Shown here: positions 1 through 6,724 of the stretch, in pieces
How positions within the stretch are numbered: position 1 is the stretch's first letter
Layout: the number at the start of each line of letters is the position of its first letter
From: Chloroflexota bacterium
GTDB taxonomy: Bacteria; Chloroflexota; Dehalococcoidia; GIF9; UBA5629
Direction: 5' to 3'
DNA: 7,459 bases
NCBI GenBank assembly: GCA_026389655.1
Contig: JAPLHL010000246.1
Span: forward strand, 1-7,459
Program-made: the position numbers and the translations under genes
The notes under the pieces: generated by a model
What the model was told of the DNA's origin: nothing
Database searches by the model: none
The model's input: the letters and a program-made list of their open reading frames with translations, nothing else

Positions 1-1410
1 AGGGACCAATGCTCCTGGGTGCATTCGGCCGAACCCGAAAAGGCCACCGAAAAAGCTACGGAGTTGATGAAGATGGCTGTCGCACGGGCGCGGCTGCTCT
101 CACCATTGACCGGGACATCTTTCAGCGTCAATCAGACCGGGCTGGTTATCGGTGGCGGTATAAGCGGTATGACCGCGGCGCTGGCGTTAGCTGACCAGGG
201 TTTCAAAGTCCATCTTGTTGAGAGGTCCGGCTGGCTCGGTGGAAATGCCCTGGATGTCAACTATACCCTGGAGCACGAGAACGTTTCAGATTTCATAGAT
301 GGATTGGTCAAACGTGTTGAAAATAGCGAAAATATCATCCTTCATATGGATACGGAAGTGGCGGGCGTTGCCGGTTTCATCGGTTCTTTCCAGGTTATGC
401 TTCGTAATGGGACCGTAGGCAGTGAAGTATCCTGTGGCGCCATAATCGTTGCTACGGGCGCAGTTCCGGCCGGGACCGAAGAGTATCTGCACGGCAAATC
501 TGCCGGTGTCATTACCCAGTCTGAGTTGGAGAACCAGCTTCAGGAAGGCAGTTTCTCCGCCGGGAATAAGAATATTGTCATGATCCAGTGCGTCGGCTCG
601 CGTAATGAAGAGAGAGCTTATTGCAGCCGCATCTGCTGCTCAGTAGCAGTGAAAAATGCCCTGAAGATCAAGAAACAGGATCCGGATTCCAACGTATATG
701 TCCTGTACAGGGACATCAGGACATACGGGTTCAGGGAGAAATATTATAAACAGGCGCGCGAAGCAGGCGTTGTCTTCATCAGGTATGAGCGGAATGCACC
801 GCCGGTTGTGACTGACAATAATGGTCTGCTGGTGACGCTTAACAGCCCGGATTTCCCCGATCCTATCGAGATAGAAGCGGACAACGTTGTTCTGAGCACG
901 GGTATTGATGCTGAAAAGGACAATAGACGAGTAGCGGACATGCTAAAGGTCCCTATCAACGCAGATGGGTTCTTTGTAGAAGCGCACATGAAACTGCGCC
1001 CGGTAGATTTTGCCACGGAAGGAATTTTCCTGTGTGGTCTTGCCCACTCGCCAAAGATGATAGATGAGAATATTTCCCAGGCGCGGGCCGCCGCTGCACG
1101 TGCAGCTACGGTACTATCGAAGACAACGCTGGAGGTCGGCGCCCAGGTATCGCATGTCGACCAGACCAAGTGCATTTCATGCATGACCTGTACGAAAGTC
1201 TGTCCATATGGCGCACCATCCATAAATGCGGATCGCAAGGCGGAAATTATCAGTGCTAAGTGCATGGGATGCGGCATATGTGCAGCAGAGTGCCCGGCCT
1301 GTGCGATACAGCTCAACCATTTCGAATCCAGGCAGTTTAAAACCATGCTGGCCGAGCTGTTTGAAGTCAAGGAAGAGGAAAATATCAAACCTGTGGGAGT
1401 GCCGCAGTAA
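1..1410 (+). CDS. hdrA: HdrA-like heterodisulfide reductase subunit A, 5'-truncated by window edge
   Basis: This is the C-terminal part of a flavin and iron-sulfur subunit of the heterodisulfide reductase family, which passes electrons inside a cytoplasmic Hdr complex. The frame is open from base 1 and already contains the HdrA-typical CSWVH (nt 10-24) before the first possible start, so the true start lies outside the window and the GTG at 19 is not a start. Seen in order: a GGGISG dinucleotide (FAD) loop at nt 151-171; the HdrA cysteine block CVGSRNEERAYC (nt 589-624) followed by CC (nt 634-639); then two [4Fe-4S] ferredoxin motifs, CISCMTCTKVCP (from nt 1171) and CMGCGICAAECP (from nt 1261). 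Next to mvhD and metV this resembles the HdrA partner of the MetFV-HdrABC-MvhD complex described in Moorella. No hdrB or hdrC is visible here. Assignment to the HdrA family is firm; the electron partners are inferred. Confidence 0.95.
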   Translation, partial: RDQCSWVHSAEPEKATEKATELMKMAVARARLLSPLTGTSFSVNQTGLVIGGGISGMTAALALADQGFKVHLVERSGWLGGNALDVNYTLEHENVSDFIDGLVKRVENSENIILHMDTEVAGVAGFIGSFQVMLRNGTVGSEVSCGAIIVATGAVPAGTEEYLHGKSAGVITQSELENQLQEGSFSAGNKNIVMIQCVGSRNEERAYCSRICCSVAVKNALKIKKQDPDSNVYVLYRDIRTYGFREKYYKQAREAGVVFIRYERNAPPVVTDNNGLLVTLNSPDFPDPIEIEADNVVLSTGIDAEKDNRRVADMLKVPINADGFFVEAHMKLRPVDFATEGIFLCGLAHSPKMIDENISQARAAAARAATVLSKTTLEVGAQVSHVDQTKCISCMTCTKVCPYGAPSINADRKAEIISAKCMGCGICAAECPACAIQLNHFESRQFKTMLAELFEVKEEENIKPVGVPQ

Positions 1411-1421
1411 AGAAGTGAAAT

Positions 1422-1871
1422 ATGAACTCGAATAAGAAGGAAACTACAATCGTCGCCTTTTGTTGCCTGTATTGTGCGTATGCGGCTGCTGACCTGGCCG
1501 GATCTATGCGCCTCCAATACCCGTCGAATATCCGCATCGTCCGCACACCCTGCACAGGCAGGTTGGAAGTAGAATACTTCTTAAAAGCATTCGAAAATGG
1601 CGCAGACGGCGTTATCATAGCTGGCTGTGAAGAAGGCAGTTGTCATTTCAAAGAAGGCAACCTTGTAGCTAAACGCAGGGTAAACTACGCACGGAAACTG
1701 CTGGCCGAGAGCGGTCTTGAAATGGAACGTTTGCGCATGGTTAATGTAAGTGCTGCCAATGCGCGTTTGCTGGTGGACCATTTGCAGAAAATGGCTGAGA
1801 CAATTCAGAAATTGGGTCCCAGCGCCCTTAACAAAGCTAAAAGACAGAATCAACAGGAGATACGGTCATGA
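1422..1871 (+). CDS. mvhD: MvhD/FlpD-type hydrogenase iron-sulfur (delta) subunit
   Basis: A 149-residue protein of the FlpD/MvhD family, small [2Fe-2S] proteins that connect HdrA to an electron donor or acceptor (hydrogenase, formate dehydrogenase or MetFV). The expected cysteine pattern is visible: FCCLYC near residues 13-18, PCTG with Cys44, and AGCEEGSCHF with Cys69 and Cys74, followed by an RV...LL helix and a VNVSAANA segment typical of the C-terminal half. Length fits the family (about 140-150). The ATG at 1422 lies 11 nt after the hdrA stop with only a weak purine-rich Shine-Dalgarno. The gene ends in an ATGA overlap with the next gene, so translation is probably coupled. It is a stand-alone subunit, not fused to HdrA as in some lineages. 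The symbol follows the acetogen nomenclature. Confidence 0.92.
   Translation: MNSNKKETTIVAFCCLYCAYAAADLAGSMRLQYPSNIRIVRTPCTGRLEVEYFLKAFENGADGVIIAGCEEGSCHFKEGNLVAKRRVNYARKLLAESGLEMERLRMVNVSAANARLLVDHLQKMAETIQKLGPSALNKAKRQNQQEIRS
1855..1859 (+). promoter_or_regulatory. Shine-Dalgarno site for metV inside the mvhD 3' end
   Basis: AGGAG lies 8 nt before the ATG at 1868, within the last codons of mvhD. It supports 1868 as the metV start and the four-base ATGA overlap of the two genes. Confidence 0.75.
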
Positions 1872-2536
1872 TTGTCGCAGAAAGAAAAACCATCCCCGAA
1901 CTTATAGATATATTGGCCAAACATAAAAACATCCTGGTGCTGGGATGCGGCACATGTGTAACCGTGTGCCTGGCCGGGGGTGAACGTGAAGTAAGCATCA
2001 TCGCTTCGGCCCTGCGTATCGCTTCGCAGGCAAAAGGTCTTGGCTGGAAAGTCAGCGAACTCACCATTGAACGGCAATGCGATAATGCATTCATCGAGCA
2101 GGCCATCGATGCCATCGAAAAAAGTGATGCGGTACTTTCCCTTGGTTGCGGGGCCGGCGTACAGGCTATCGCTGAGAGATTCATTAAGAAACCTGTTTAT
2201 GCAGGTCTTAATACCAAGTTCCTGGGTATCCTGGAAGAGAGGGGGATATGGACTGAGAAGTGCGCCGCATGCGGAGCATGTGTGCTGCATGAATATGGCG
2301 GCATTTGCCCGGTTACGCGCTGCGCCAAACATATGTTAAACGGCCCCTGCGGCGGCTCGCGGGAAGACCGTTGCGAAGTGAGGCCGGACCGTGCCTGTGC
2401 CTGGCAGCTTATATATAACAGGCTTAAAGACATCGGGCAGCTCGAAAGGCTTGACCAGATTGCAGAACCCAAACAGTGGGGTTCGAGTCTTAGCGGCGGT
2501 CCGCGTGTCATAATCCGTGAAGATCACAGGATTTAA
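1868..2536 (+). CDS. metV: MetV: methylene-tetrahydrofolate reductase C-terminal/zinc-Fe-S subunit
   Basis: A 222-residue protein matching the stand-alone MTHFR C-terminal domain family (MetV), which pairs with the flavoprotein MetF to reduce methylene-THF to methyl-THF in the methyl branch of the Wood-Ljungdahl pathway. It is rich in cysteine. Visible motifs are LGCGTCVTVC (Cys27, 30, 34), Cys71, SLGCGAGVQ (Cys94), KCAACGAC (Cys132, 135, 138), GGICPVTRCAK (Cys147, 152), NGPCGGS (Cys161) and the trailing Cys169 and Cys177 (CAWQ); the GGICPVTRCAK...NGPCGG block is the family signature. The start is set by AGGAG 8 nt upstream and the overlap with mvhD. MetF would be expected directly downstream in many acetogens. 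Here the next gene is on the opposite strand, so metF must be upstream of the window or elsewhere. Confidence 0.93.
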   Translation: MIVAERKTIPELIDILAKHKNILVLGCGTCVTVCLAGGEREVSIIASALRIASQAKGLGWKVSELTIERQCDNAFIEQAIDAIEKSDAVLSLGCGAGVQAIAERFIKKPVYAGLNTKFLGILEERGIWTEKCAACGACVLHEYGGICPVTRCAKHMLNGPCGGSREDRCEVRPDRACAWQLIYNRLKDIGQLERLDQIAEPKQWGSSLSGGPRVIIREDHRI

Positions 2537-2546
2537 TTGTGTGGTA

Positions 2547-2597
2547 ACCGGCAGAGACTAGGTAAAGGACCTGGCCTTGCACTGGATTAGTGCCGGT
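2547..2597. other. Inverted repeat between convergent genes (weak terminator candidate)
   Basis: ACCGGC (2547-2552) and GCCGGT (2592-2597) form a 6-bp stem around a 39-nt loop that itself contains AGGT/ACCT. It lies in the 89-nt space between the stop of metV and the stop of the convergent gene, where a terminator for both would be expected. There is no T-run on either side, so a canonical intrinsic terminator is not supported. Nothing else is visible in this gap. Confidence 0.25.
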
Positions 2598-2625
2598 CTC
2601 AGGGGCTGAGGGCGCAGAGCGTCAG

Positions 2626-3534
2626 CTACTCCAGATCGGGTTTAGGGAGATCAGACGAGATGTCCACATATTGGGCATACGAATCACGCCAGGGCGACCT
2701 CATAAGCTCTGGTGTAGGTTCTTCGTTCCGGCCAGCCCGTATCCATAGATTAACAAAAGGCTCGGCTTGCGGCTGGTCCAGAAGGATAGGCTTTACCGAA
2801 GGAAAGAGGTCACAATAATTGGTAATCATATTTGCACAGCAAATGTCTACTAGCAAAAGCATCGAATCAATATTGGAATGCTGTTGGCCCAAGTTTTGGA
2901 TGATTTGTGTTTGGCGCACACTTAGACTTCCCGAATGTGCGTAGCCGCACAGATATTCATACATACTGCTAGAAATAAATTCACTGAGATTTGCGCGTTT
3001 TGCTATGTCTTTCCAACCGGCGATTCTCCATTTACCGCTGAGTATCCTCCTTTGATTCTTCATATCCTTGCTTTTGAATATGCTGTTTTGCCTCAAGTCA
3101 TTATTAAATCTCCATGCAGCCTTACCTTCTTCGCCTATAGGATAGTCTTCGCTATAGAAGATAGGCGTACCTCTTTCCATGCAACCAGCCAAAGCATATG
3201 CCGAGAATCGAAATCTCACTTCGTCGAGAGTGTCCGGCGCAACAAAAATGTGATGGAACACCAAAAATGTCTCAAGTGCGGCACGTGTCAGGACTTGAAT
3301 CGATGAAAAAGCACTAGTTGTGGCGGGTAGGTAAGGGACATTCTTGTCCTTGTCATAATTGGAAAGAACCCGTATGGTAATAGCGTGATTGTAATACTTG
3401 GTTGCTAGTCCACGAGCATGTGATTCCATCGTGTATTCATCGACATTAAGATTCATCGTCGGTTCAACCACACTGTGCAGGATTCTTAGCAACCTATCGC
3501 AGATGTCGGCATAGTCCATGTTCTTTTGTTCCAT
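2626..3534 (-). CDS. DUF5677-like helical protein, accessory (copy 1)
   Basis: An uncharacterised protein of about 302 residues, mostly predicted helical and soluble, with no signal peptide or clear membrane span. The recognisable parts are TRAALETFLVFHHIF (an R-x3-E helix, R84 and E88 from this start), a FRFSAYALAG helix, and YEYLCGYAHSGSLS with a conserved-looking histidine (H200). These recall the DUF5677 group of unknown function; a HEPN-like fold is possible but no clean HEPN catalytic motif is seen. The start is uncertain. A GTG at 3552 has no Shine-Dalgarno and sits beside a TATAGT -10-like box (3554-3559). The ATG at 3534, with GAGG/GAGGG upstream, is chosen; ATG 3519 is a third option. 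It is the last gene of the minus-strand accessory block, 102 nt after its relative. The fold and family are inferred. Confidence 0.75.
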   Translation of the reverse strand: MEQKNMDYADICDRLLRILHSVVEPTMNLNVDEYTMESHARGLATKYYNHAITIRVLSNYDKDKNVPYLPATTSAFSSIQVLTRAALETFLVFHHIFVAPDTLDEVRFRFSAYALAGCMERGTPIFYSEDYPIGEEGKAAWRFNNDLRQNSIFKSKDMKNQRRILSGKWRIAGWKDIAKRANLSEFISSSMYEYLCGYAHSGSLSVRQTQIIQNLGQQHSNIDSMLLLVDICCANMITNYCDLFPSVKPILLDQPQAEPFVNLWIRAGRNEEPTPELMRSPWRDSYAQYVDISSDLPKPDLE

Positions 3535-3636
3535 ATCCCTCAGTGACCTCACAACTATAAAACAGATAGTTTAACCCGGGAATTGCGGCTCATCAAAAGC
3601 GTCATAGCATTATGCTGTCATGCCCGAATAAATGAA

Positions 3637-4548
3637 TCATGCAATGTCAAAGTCAGATCCCACAACTTCATGGCTGAGATTTAATACGTTATTCTTTGCT
3701 TTCCTAAGGATCGATGTCACGGGTTCCCTGTTTTCTGTATTCGGAATAATATATGTCCAGTACTTTGCTAGGGTTTCCAGAATAATGATAGGGATTATCA
3801 TGAACTGATCTTCATAGGGAGACACGTCATGATCGCGAAGCTCGAATGTCCCATCTGGTGCCTGTCTGAGATAATGAGCCCATAATGATGTCCAGGTACC
3901 GTGGACTTGATGCGACCCCATTCGTTGCGTGCCAATATAGTACTTGGCTGAGAGTCCGACATCATGGCACATACTCTCCAAATTAGGTAACCTCTTCATC
4001 TTGCGAATTTGCGCCTCAGATAAATTAGTGGAATTAACGCACTTCTCTATGGATGACAGCATCCTTTCTTCAATAACTAAAGCCTGCCCACCTCGACTGG
4101 AAATAGATTGTTCGATATGGTCTTTGAGTCTTAAGTCGTTCTTGACTCCATCAGCCAAGAATTGTTCAAAACAATCATTGCTATTATTAGCACAAAGCCA
4201 TTGAACTGTGACGGCGCTTTCGCAAATACAGCGATCCAATAGTGTAGTAGTATCGCCATATTTGTTAATAGAAGACAGCCGCATATTGGAAAGCATCAGC
4301 CTCGCACAACGATTCAGAAGTCCAGTCAATATGGCATAATGCAGATTAGGGACGATTTTAATAGCAGGAGATACTTGAGTTATGGATGCAATAGTCACAC
4401 ATAGAGTAGCCACGTATTTATACCACTCAAAAAGGATAGGCATAAAATCCCTTCTAGCCCTGCATTTGTCCAGAAGCTCGTGAGGTATTAACGGTAATTC
4501 GGGGAATTTATTCTCAATAGAGCAATCATTTTCATTGATACTCATCAT
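3637..4548 (-). CDS. DUF5677-like helical protein, accessory (copy 2)
   Basis: An uncharacterised protein of about 303 residues. A long helical N-terminal half (FEWYKYVATLCVTIASITQV, then LHYAILTGLLNRCARLML) is followed by LLDRCICESAVTVQWLC, an R-x3-E helix (R106 and E110) aligned in kind with that of the neighbouring gene. Later comes KYYIGTQRMGSHQVHGTW with H213 and H216. R209...H216 (RMGSHQVH) fits the loose R-x6-H spacing of HEPN RNases, but this alone is weak. Best guess is the DUF5677 family. No signal peptide; hydrophobic stretches look like buried helices rather than certain membrane spans. Start: TTG 4551, ATG 4548 and ATG 4545 are adjacent; AGG at 4554-4556 favours one of the ATGs. 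It overlaps the end of a doubtful small ORF upstream. Function is unknown; proximity to the RT suggests a defence role. Confidence 0.75.
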   Translation of the reverse strand: MMSINENDCSIENKFPELPLIPHELLDKCRARRDFMPILFEWYKYVATLCVTIASITQVSPAIKIVPNLHYAILTGLLNRCARLMLSNMRLSSINKYGDTTTLLDRCICESAVTVQWLCANNSNDCFEQFLADGVKNDLRLKDHIEQSISSRGGQALVIEERMLSSIEKCVNSTNLSEAQIRKMKRLPNLESMCHDVGLSAKYYIGTQRMGSHQVHGTWTSLWAHYLRQAPDGTFELRDHDVSPYEDQFMIIPIIILETLAKYWTYIIPNTENREPVTSILRKAKNNVLNLSHEVVGSDFDIA

Positions 4549-4723
4549 CAAAACCTATATAAGCCCAAACCACGAATAATATTATATCATCATACTCGTG
4601 CCTATTATATTTGTGACAGCCGTTGATCAATCCTTTTGCGTGTTTCGGCCAGTTATTCTTTTCTAATAATTGATGCCATGATTTAGGCCACCCCACCATG
4701 AGTGCTATAGGGAGTTTGTCCAT
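4532..4723 (-). CDS. Doubtful small ORF, hypothetical 63-residue protein
   Basis: An open frame for 63 residues (MDKLPIALMVGW at the start, YIGFDDEYQ at the end), rich in Trp, His and Asn, of no family I recognise. It lies between the RT and the second DUF5677-like gene on the same strand and overlaps the start of the latter by about 17 nt, an arrangement compatible with translational coupling. Against it: the only Shine-Dalgarno-like sequence (AGGAG) is 14 nt from the ATG, and the region is AT-rich with promoter-like boxes, as a leader would be. The same frame stays open upstream of the ATG to about 4780, so it could also be the tail of a lost gene. Confidence 0.3.
   Translation of the reverse strand: MDKLPIALMVGWPKSWHQLLEKNNWPKHAKGLINGCHKYNRHEYDDIILFVVWAYIGFDDEYQ
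4604..4630 (-). promoter_or_regulatory. Possible promoter for the DUF5677-like gene 3637-4548
   Basis: On the minus strand TTGATC (4630-4625) is followed after 15 bp by a perfect TATAAT (4609-4604), about 56 nt before the ATG at 4548. The spacer is short for a sigma-70 promoter. A second TATAAT at 4586-4581 lacks a -35 partner. The stretch is AT-rich, so chance matches are likely. Confidence 0.3.
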
Positions 4724-4751
4724 ATTGTCGCTTGCATCTCCTGCAATGGCC

Positions 4752-4794
4752 GCCCCGCGTAAATCGCTGTGGCCAAGCCGACTTCAAGCGGGGC
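4752..4794 (-). other. GC-rich hairpin just downstream of the RT gene
   Basis: GCCCCGC (4752-4758) and GCGGGGC (4788-4794) form a perfect 7-bp GC stem with a 29-nt loop that contains an inner GGC-CAA-GCC mini-hairpin. It begins about 16 nt after the RT stop codon on the minus strand. There is no T-run after it, so it is not a classical intrinsic terminator. It may stabilise or attenuate the transcript, or be part of a structured RNA. It is the only GC-rich patch in the otherwise AT-rich RT-to-DUF5677 spacer. Confidence 0.45.
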
Positions 4795-4809
4795 ATGTGT
4801 GAAACGATG

Positions 4810-6357
4810 TCAATACAGAATATCCGCTGGTGGTTCATAAGGTTCGTATTCGGCTGTTCTGCTCGCAGTGTCATCGTAGAAGAAAACGCCGCTTGCCTTG
4901 AGGAAGGAAAAACATCTGTCACCACTTACATGGTCTGCGCGTCCCACAGATGGCAGCCACCTTTTTACGTTTGCTTCATATGCTAGTAGCCAGTGCTCAC
5001 AATACAGATCGCCATTTGTCATGTAGGACTGGTAATTGGCGAAGTTCACGCCCGGATTCGTCAACCCTTTGGCATGAGCATCGAGCACAAGTAAGGCCAC
5101 AATCGAGTCGTTCATGTTGGCAGCTCTATCAGCAGCAGAGTCACTTAAGTGTAGGTTCAGAACCAGTAGTGCCCAAATTGACCATGCGACCTCGCTCGCA
5201 TGGCCCACTATGGCATGCTGTTCAATGACAGAGTTAAGTCCATCCTGGAATAGCCCGCCGTCAATCGGATAGCCCATGCCACGATACCGAATGATCTGAT
5301 TCAAGATGGTTTTGATGGTGCTCGGATCGACTACCATACACTGCATTAATAAGTGCTGACAGATCGCCCAGTTTGCTGGGTCCACCACGACGTTATCTAA
5401 CCGTGATACGGCGTACTTCAGTACGGCTATCTTGGGACATTCACGAAGGAAAGTGAAGGCCAAGTCAAAATAGTGAATGAGTTGCCTCTTCTGCAACATG
5501 GAGCCTGCGGAGTTGATCTGATGAGCACGTAACTGTGAAACACACAGTGTCTCAATGACCTGAGGAAGCTCTTCTATGCGAGTCTTGCTATTGTTTAGAT
5601 TGAGCTCATATTCAGACAGTAGTTCTTGCAAGTATTCTCGTGCCGTTTCTGCTTGAACTAGGGAATCACAACCGAATTCATAGTCGTCAATCATACGGAA
5701 TGCATTGCCCAGTCCACGACCAATCAGCTTCATATCAATATCATTCAGAATGATTTCGGCAATCAGTAATGAAATGTCCGGGCCAATGGGAATACCTACC
5801 GATTGACCATCCTGTGAAGCCCGGATCAATTTGTCGAACGCATTGCCCAGCAGCGTACGGTTGTTGCGTTGCGCCTTCGACGCTGCTTTACCGTGAATAG
5901 CCCATGGTATGCTGTGCGTATACACAGAATGATAAAACTGACTGATATCCGCCGTGAGTATGTAACGAGCTCTGCTTCTGACTAGTGCCTTCCGTTCCTC
6001 CTTGACTGGAAATTTGATCCTCCGTACCAAGGCTCTGCTTGGAGGCCGTAGTGAAGCAGGCGTCGTCAATGACAGCGGCGATTGCGTTGCAATGGTGATC
6101 AACTGATTCCAGTTCACCGAGACGAACCGCGCAAGTCTGAAGTAGTTTGTGGGATTGGGTATACCTAGCCTTCTTCTCTGCGTGCCGTACTTTAACAGAT
6201 TGTGGGCAACGTTCTTGCTGGCCTTATCTAAATTAAAATCCCTAGGTAAATGGGCTGCACTAGTGTGCAATACGTTACCGCAGACGTGAGACGAAAAAGC
6301 TGGCGGCAATTCTACTGGGAAGTATCCCCTAGTGATAAGTCCGCGTATTGTAGGCAT
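4810..6357 (-). CDS. Abi/unknown-group (DRT-like) reverse transcriptase, putative anti-phage
   Basis: A 515-residue stand-alone RT. From the start used here: motif A LTADISQFY with catalytic D137, followed by YTHSIPWAIHGK (about 146-157); motif B GQSVGIPIGPDIS (184-196); motif C FRMIDDYEFG with D224 and D225; motif D LNLNNSKT with a Lys near 258. The A-to-B spacing, the YTHSIPWA stretch and IDDY in place of YADD are characteristic of the Abi/UG bacterial RTs, many of which are defence-associated RTs (DRT). Residues from about 280 to the end are an all-helical C-terminal region, as in the helical-repeat tails of these RTs, ending with KASGVFFYDD. There is no intron maturase, nitrilase or primase domain. 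Start: ATG 6357 has AGGAGG 9 nt upstream; the GTG at 6381, giving 8 more residues, would place that Shine-Dalgarno inside the gene. The exact UG/DRT subtype cannot be fixed by eye. Confidence 0.9.
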   Translation of the reverse strand: MPTIRGLITRGYFPVELPPAFSSHVCGNVLHTSAAHLPRDFNLDKASKNVAHNLLKYGTQRRRLGIPNPTNYFRLARFVSVNWNQLITIATQSPLSLTTPASLRPPSRALVRRIKFPVKEERKALVRSRARYILTADISQFYHSVYTHSIPWAIHGKAASKAQRNNRTLLGNAFDKLIRASQDGQSVGIPIGPDISLLIAEIILNDIDMKLIGRGLGNAFRMIDDYEFGCDSLVQAETAREYLQELLSEYELNLNNSKTRIEELPQVIETLCVSQLRAHQINSAGSMLQKRQLIHYFDLAFTFLRECPKIAVLKYAVSRLDNVVVDPANWAICQHLLMQCMVVDPSTIKTILNQIIRYRGMGYPIDGGLFQDGLNSVIEQHAIVGHASEVAWSIWALLVLNLHLSDSAADRAANMNDSIVALLVLDAHAKGLTNPGVNFANYQSYMTNGDLYCEHWLLAYEANVKRWLPSVGRADHVSGDRCFSFLKASGVFFYDDTASRTAEYEPYEPPADILY

Positions 6358-6366
6358 TTTGCTATT

Positions 6367-6372
6367 CCTCCT
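6367..6372 (-). promoter_or_regulatory. Strong Shine-Dalgarno deciding the RT start
   Basis: A perfect AGGAGG on the minus strand lies 9 nt before ATG 6357. It argues that the RT begins MPTIRG rather than at the upstream GTG at 6381. Confidence 0.8.
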
Positions 6373-6398
6373 AGACCCCACAAAACTAAAGCGTGGCT

Positions 6399-6404
6399 AT
6401 TATA
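6399..6404 (-). promoter_or_regulatory. -10 box of a likely RT promoter
   Basis: A perfect TATAAT on the minus strand is placed 26 nt before the AGGAGG of the RT gene. The -35 region 17-18 bp upstream (TTCCGT/TTTCCG) is a poor match to TTGACA. The promoter lies just past the stop of the integrase relic, so the RT need not depend on integrase transcription. Confidence 0.4.
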
Positions 6405-6413
6405 ATGCGCTTA

Positions 6414-6642
6414 TCAGAGAAACGGAAATATATGATCGTCTAATGTGAGATAATTATATAGACATAATAAGAGGTAAGGTTGTAGTAGCCTACCCAGATT
6501 TTCATCGGTGGCATTGACTGCGATAGATGGCAACTGGGTATAGGTGTCTAGCGTAATCCTAATTCTGACATGCTCCCTTCACATCTCCGTGGTTCCTCTT
6601 TTTGTATTGACGCTCCCGCGGTGAGGTAAAGGCTAGAGTGGC
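6414..6642 (-). pseudogene. Tyrosine recombinase (phage-type integrase) C-terminal relic
   Basis: The minus-strand frame ending at the TGA 6416-6414 reads HVRIRITLDTYTQLP, then SIAVNA and LGRLL. This matches the end of phage/ICE tyrosine integrases, whose typical form is LGHSxIxITLDTYSHxLP; the nucleophilic Tyr codon is 6542-6540. Just upstream, the frame has an in-frame TGA (6581-6579) between EM and REH, where an intact gene would read EMLGH. Still further upstream, pieces such as GASIQK (about 6619-6601) and ATLAFT (6642-6625) fit the preceding box in other frames, indicating at least one further frameshift. No N-terminal or core-binding domain remains. It sits between the RT and a tRNA half, where an element's integrase is expected. 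The DTY segment is convincing; the upstream pieces are a weaker reading. Confidence 0.72.
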
Positions 6643-6724
6643 TTACGATGGATCAAGGGAGGCTGTCGGGCAGACATGGTTTAATCCGATATAGCCTGAG
6701 ATGGGCTTTGCATAAAGCTGACAC

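Noticed and set aside
1321..1330. TTCGAATCC resembling a tRNA T-loop, considered as the missing tRNA-Arg 3' half
   Set aside because: It lies within the HdrA C-terminal coding region on the plus strand, with no flanking T-stem, acceptor strand or anticodon stem to match.
744..1517. Long minus-strand open frame opposite hdrA
   Set aside because: It is antisense to a clear HdrA coding region with both ferredoxin motifs. Its translation has no recognisable domain and reflects codon shadowing.
2537..2625. Right- or left-end att direct repeat of the island
   Set aside because: I compared this gap with the tRNA-Arg half and the 6400-6840 region and found no shared run beyond short GACCGG/CCGG matches, so the left boundary of the element cannot be placed.
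3605..3625. Small palindrome AGCATTATGCT between the two DUF5677-like genes as a terminator
   Set aside because: The stem is only five base pairs, AT-rich and without a T-run; it is too weak to call.
4810..6357. Group II intron, retron or diversity-generating retroelement identity for the RT
   Set aside because: There is no maturase or HNH domain, motif C is IDDY rather than YADD, no VTG-type retron region is seen, and no template/variable repeat pair or variable target gene is visible. The YTHSIPWA and GIPIGPD pattern fits Abi/UG RTs better.
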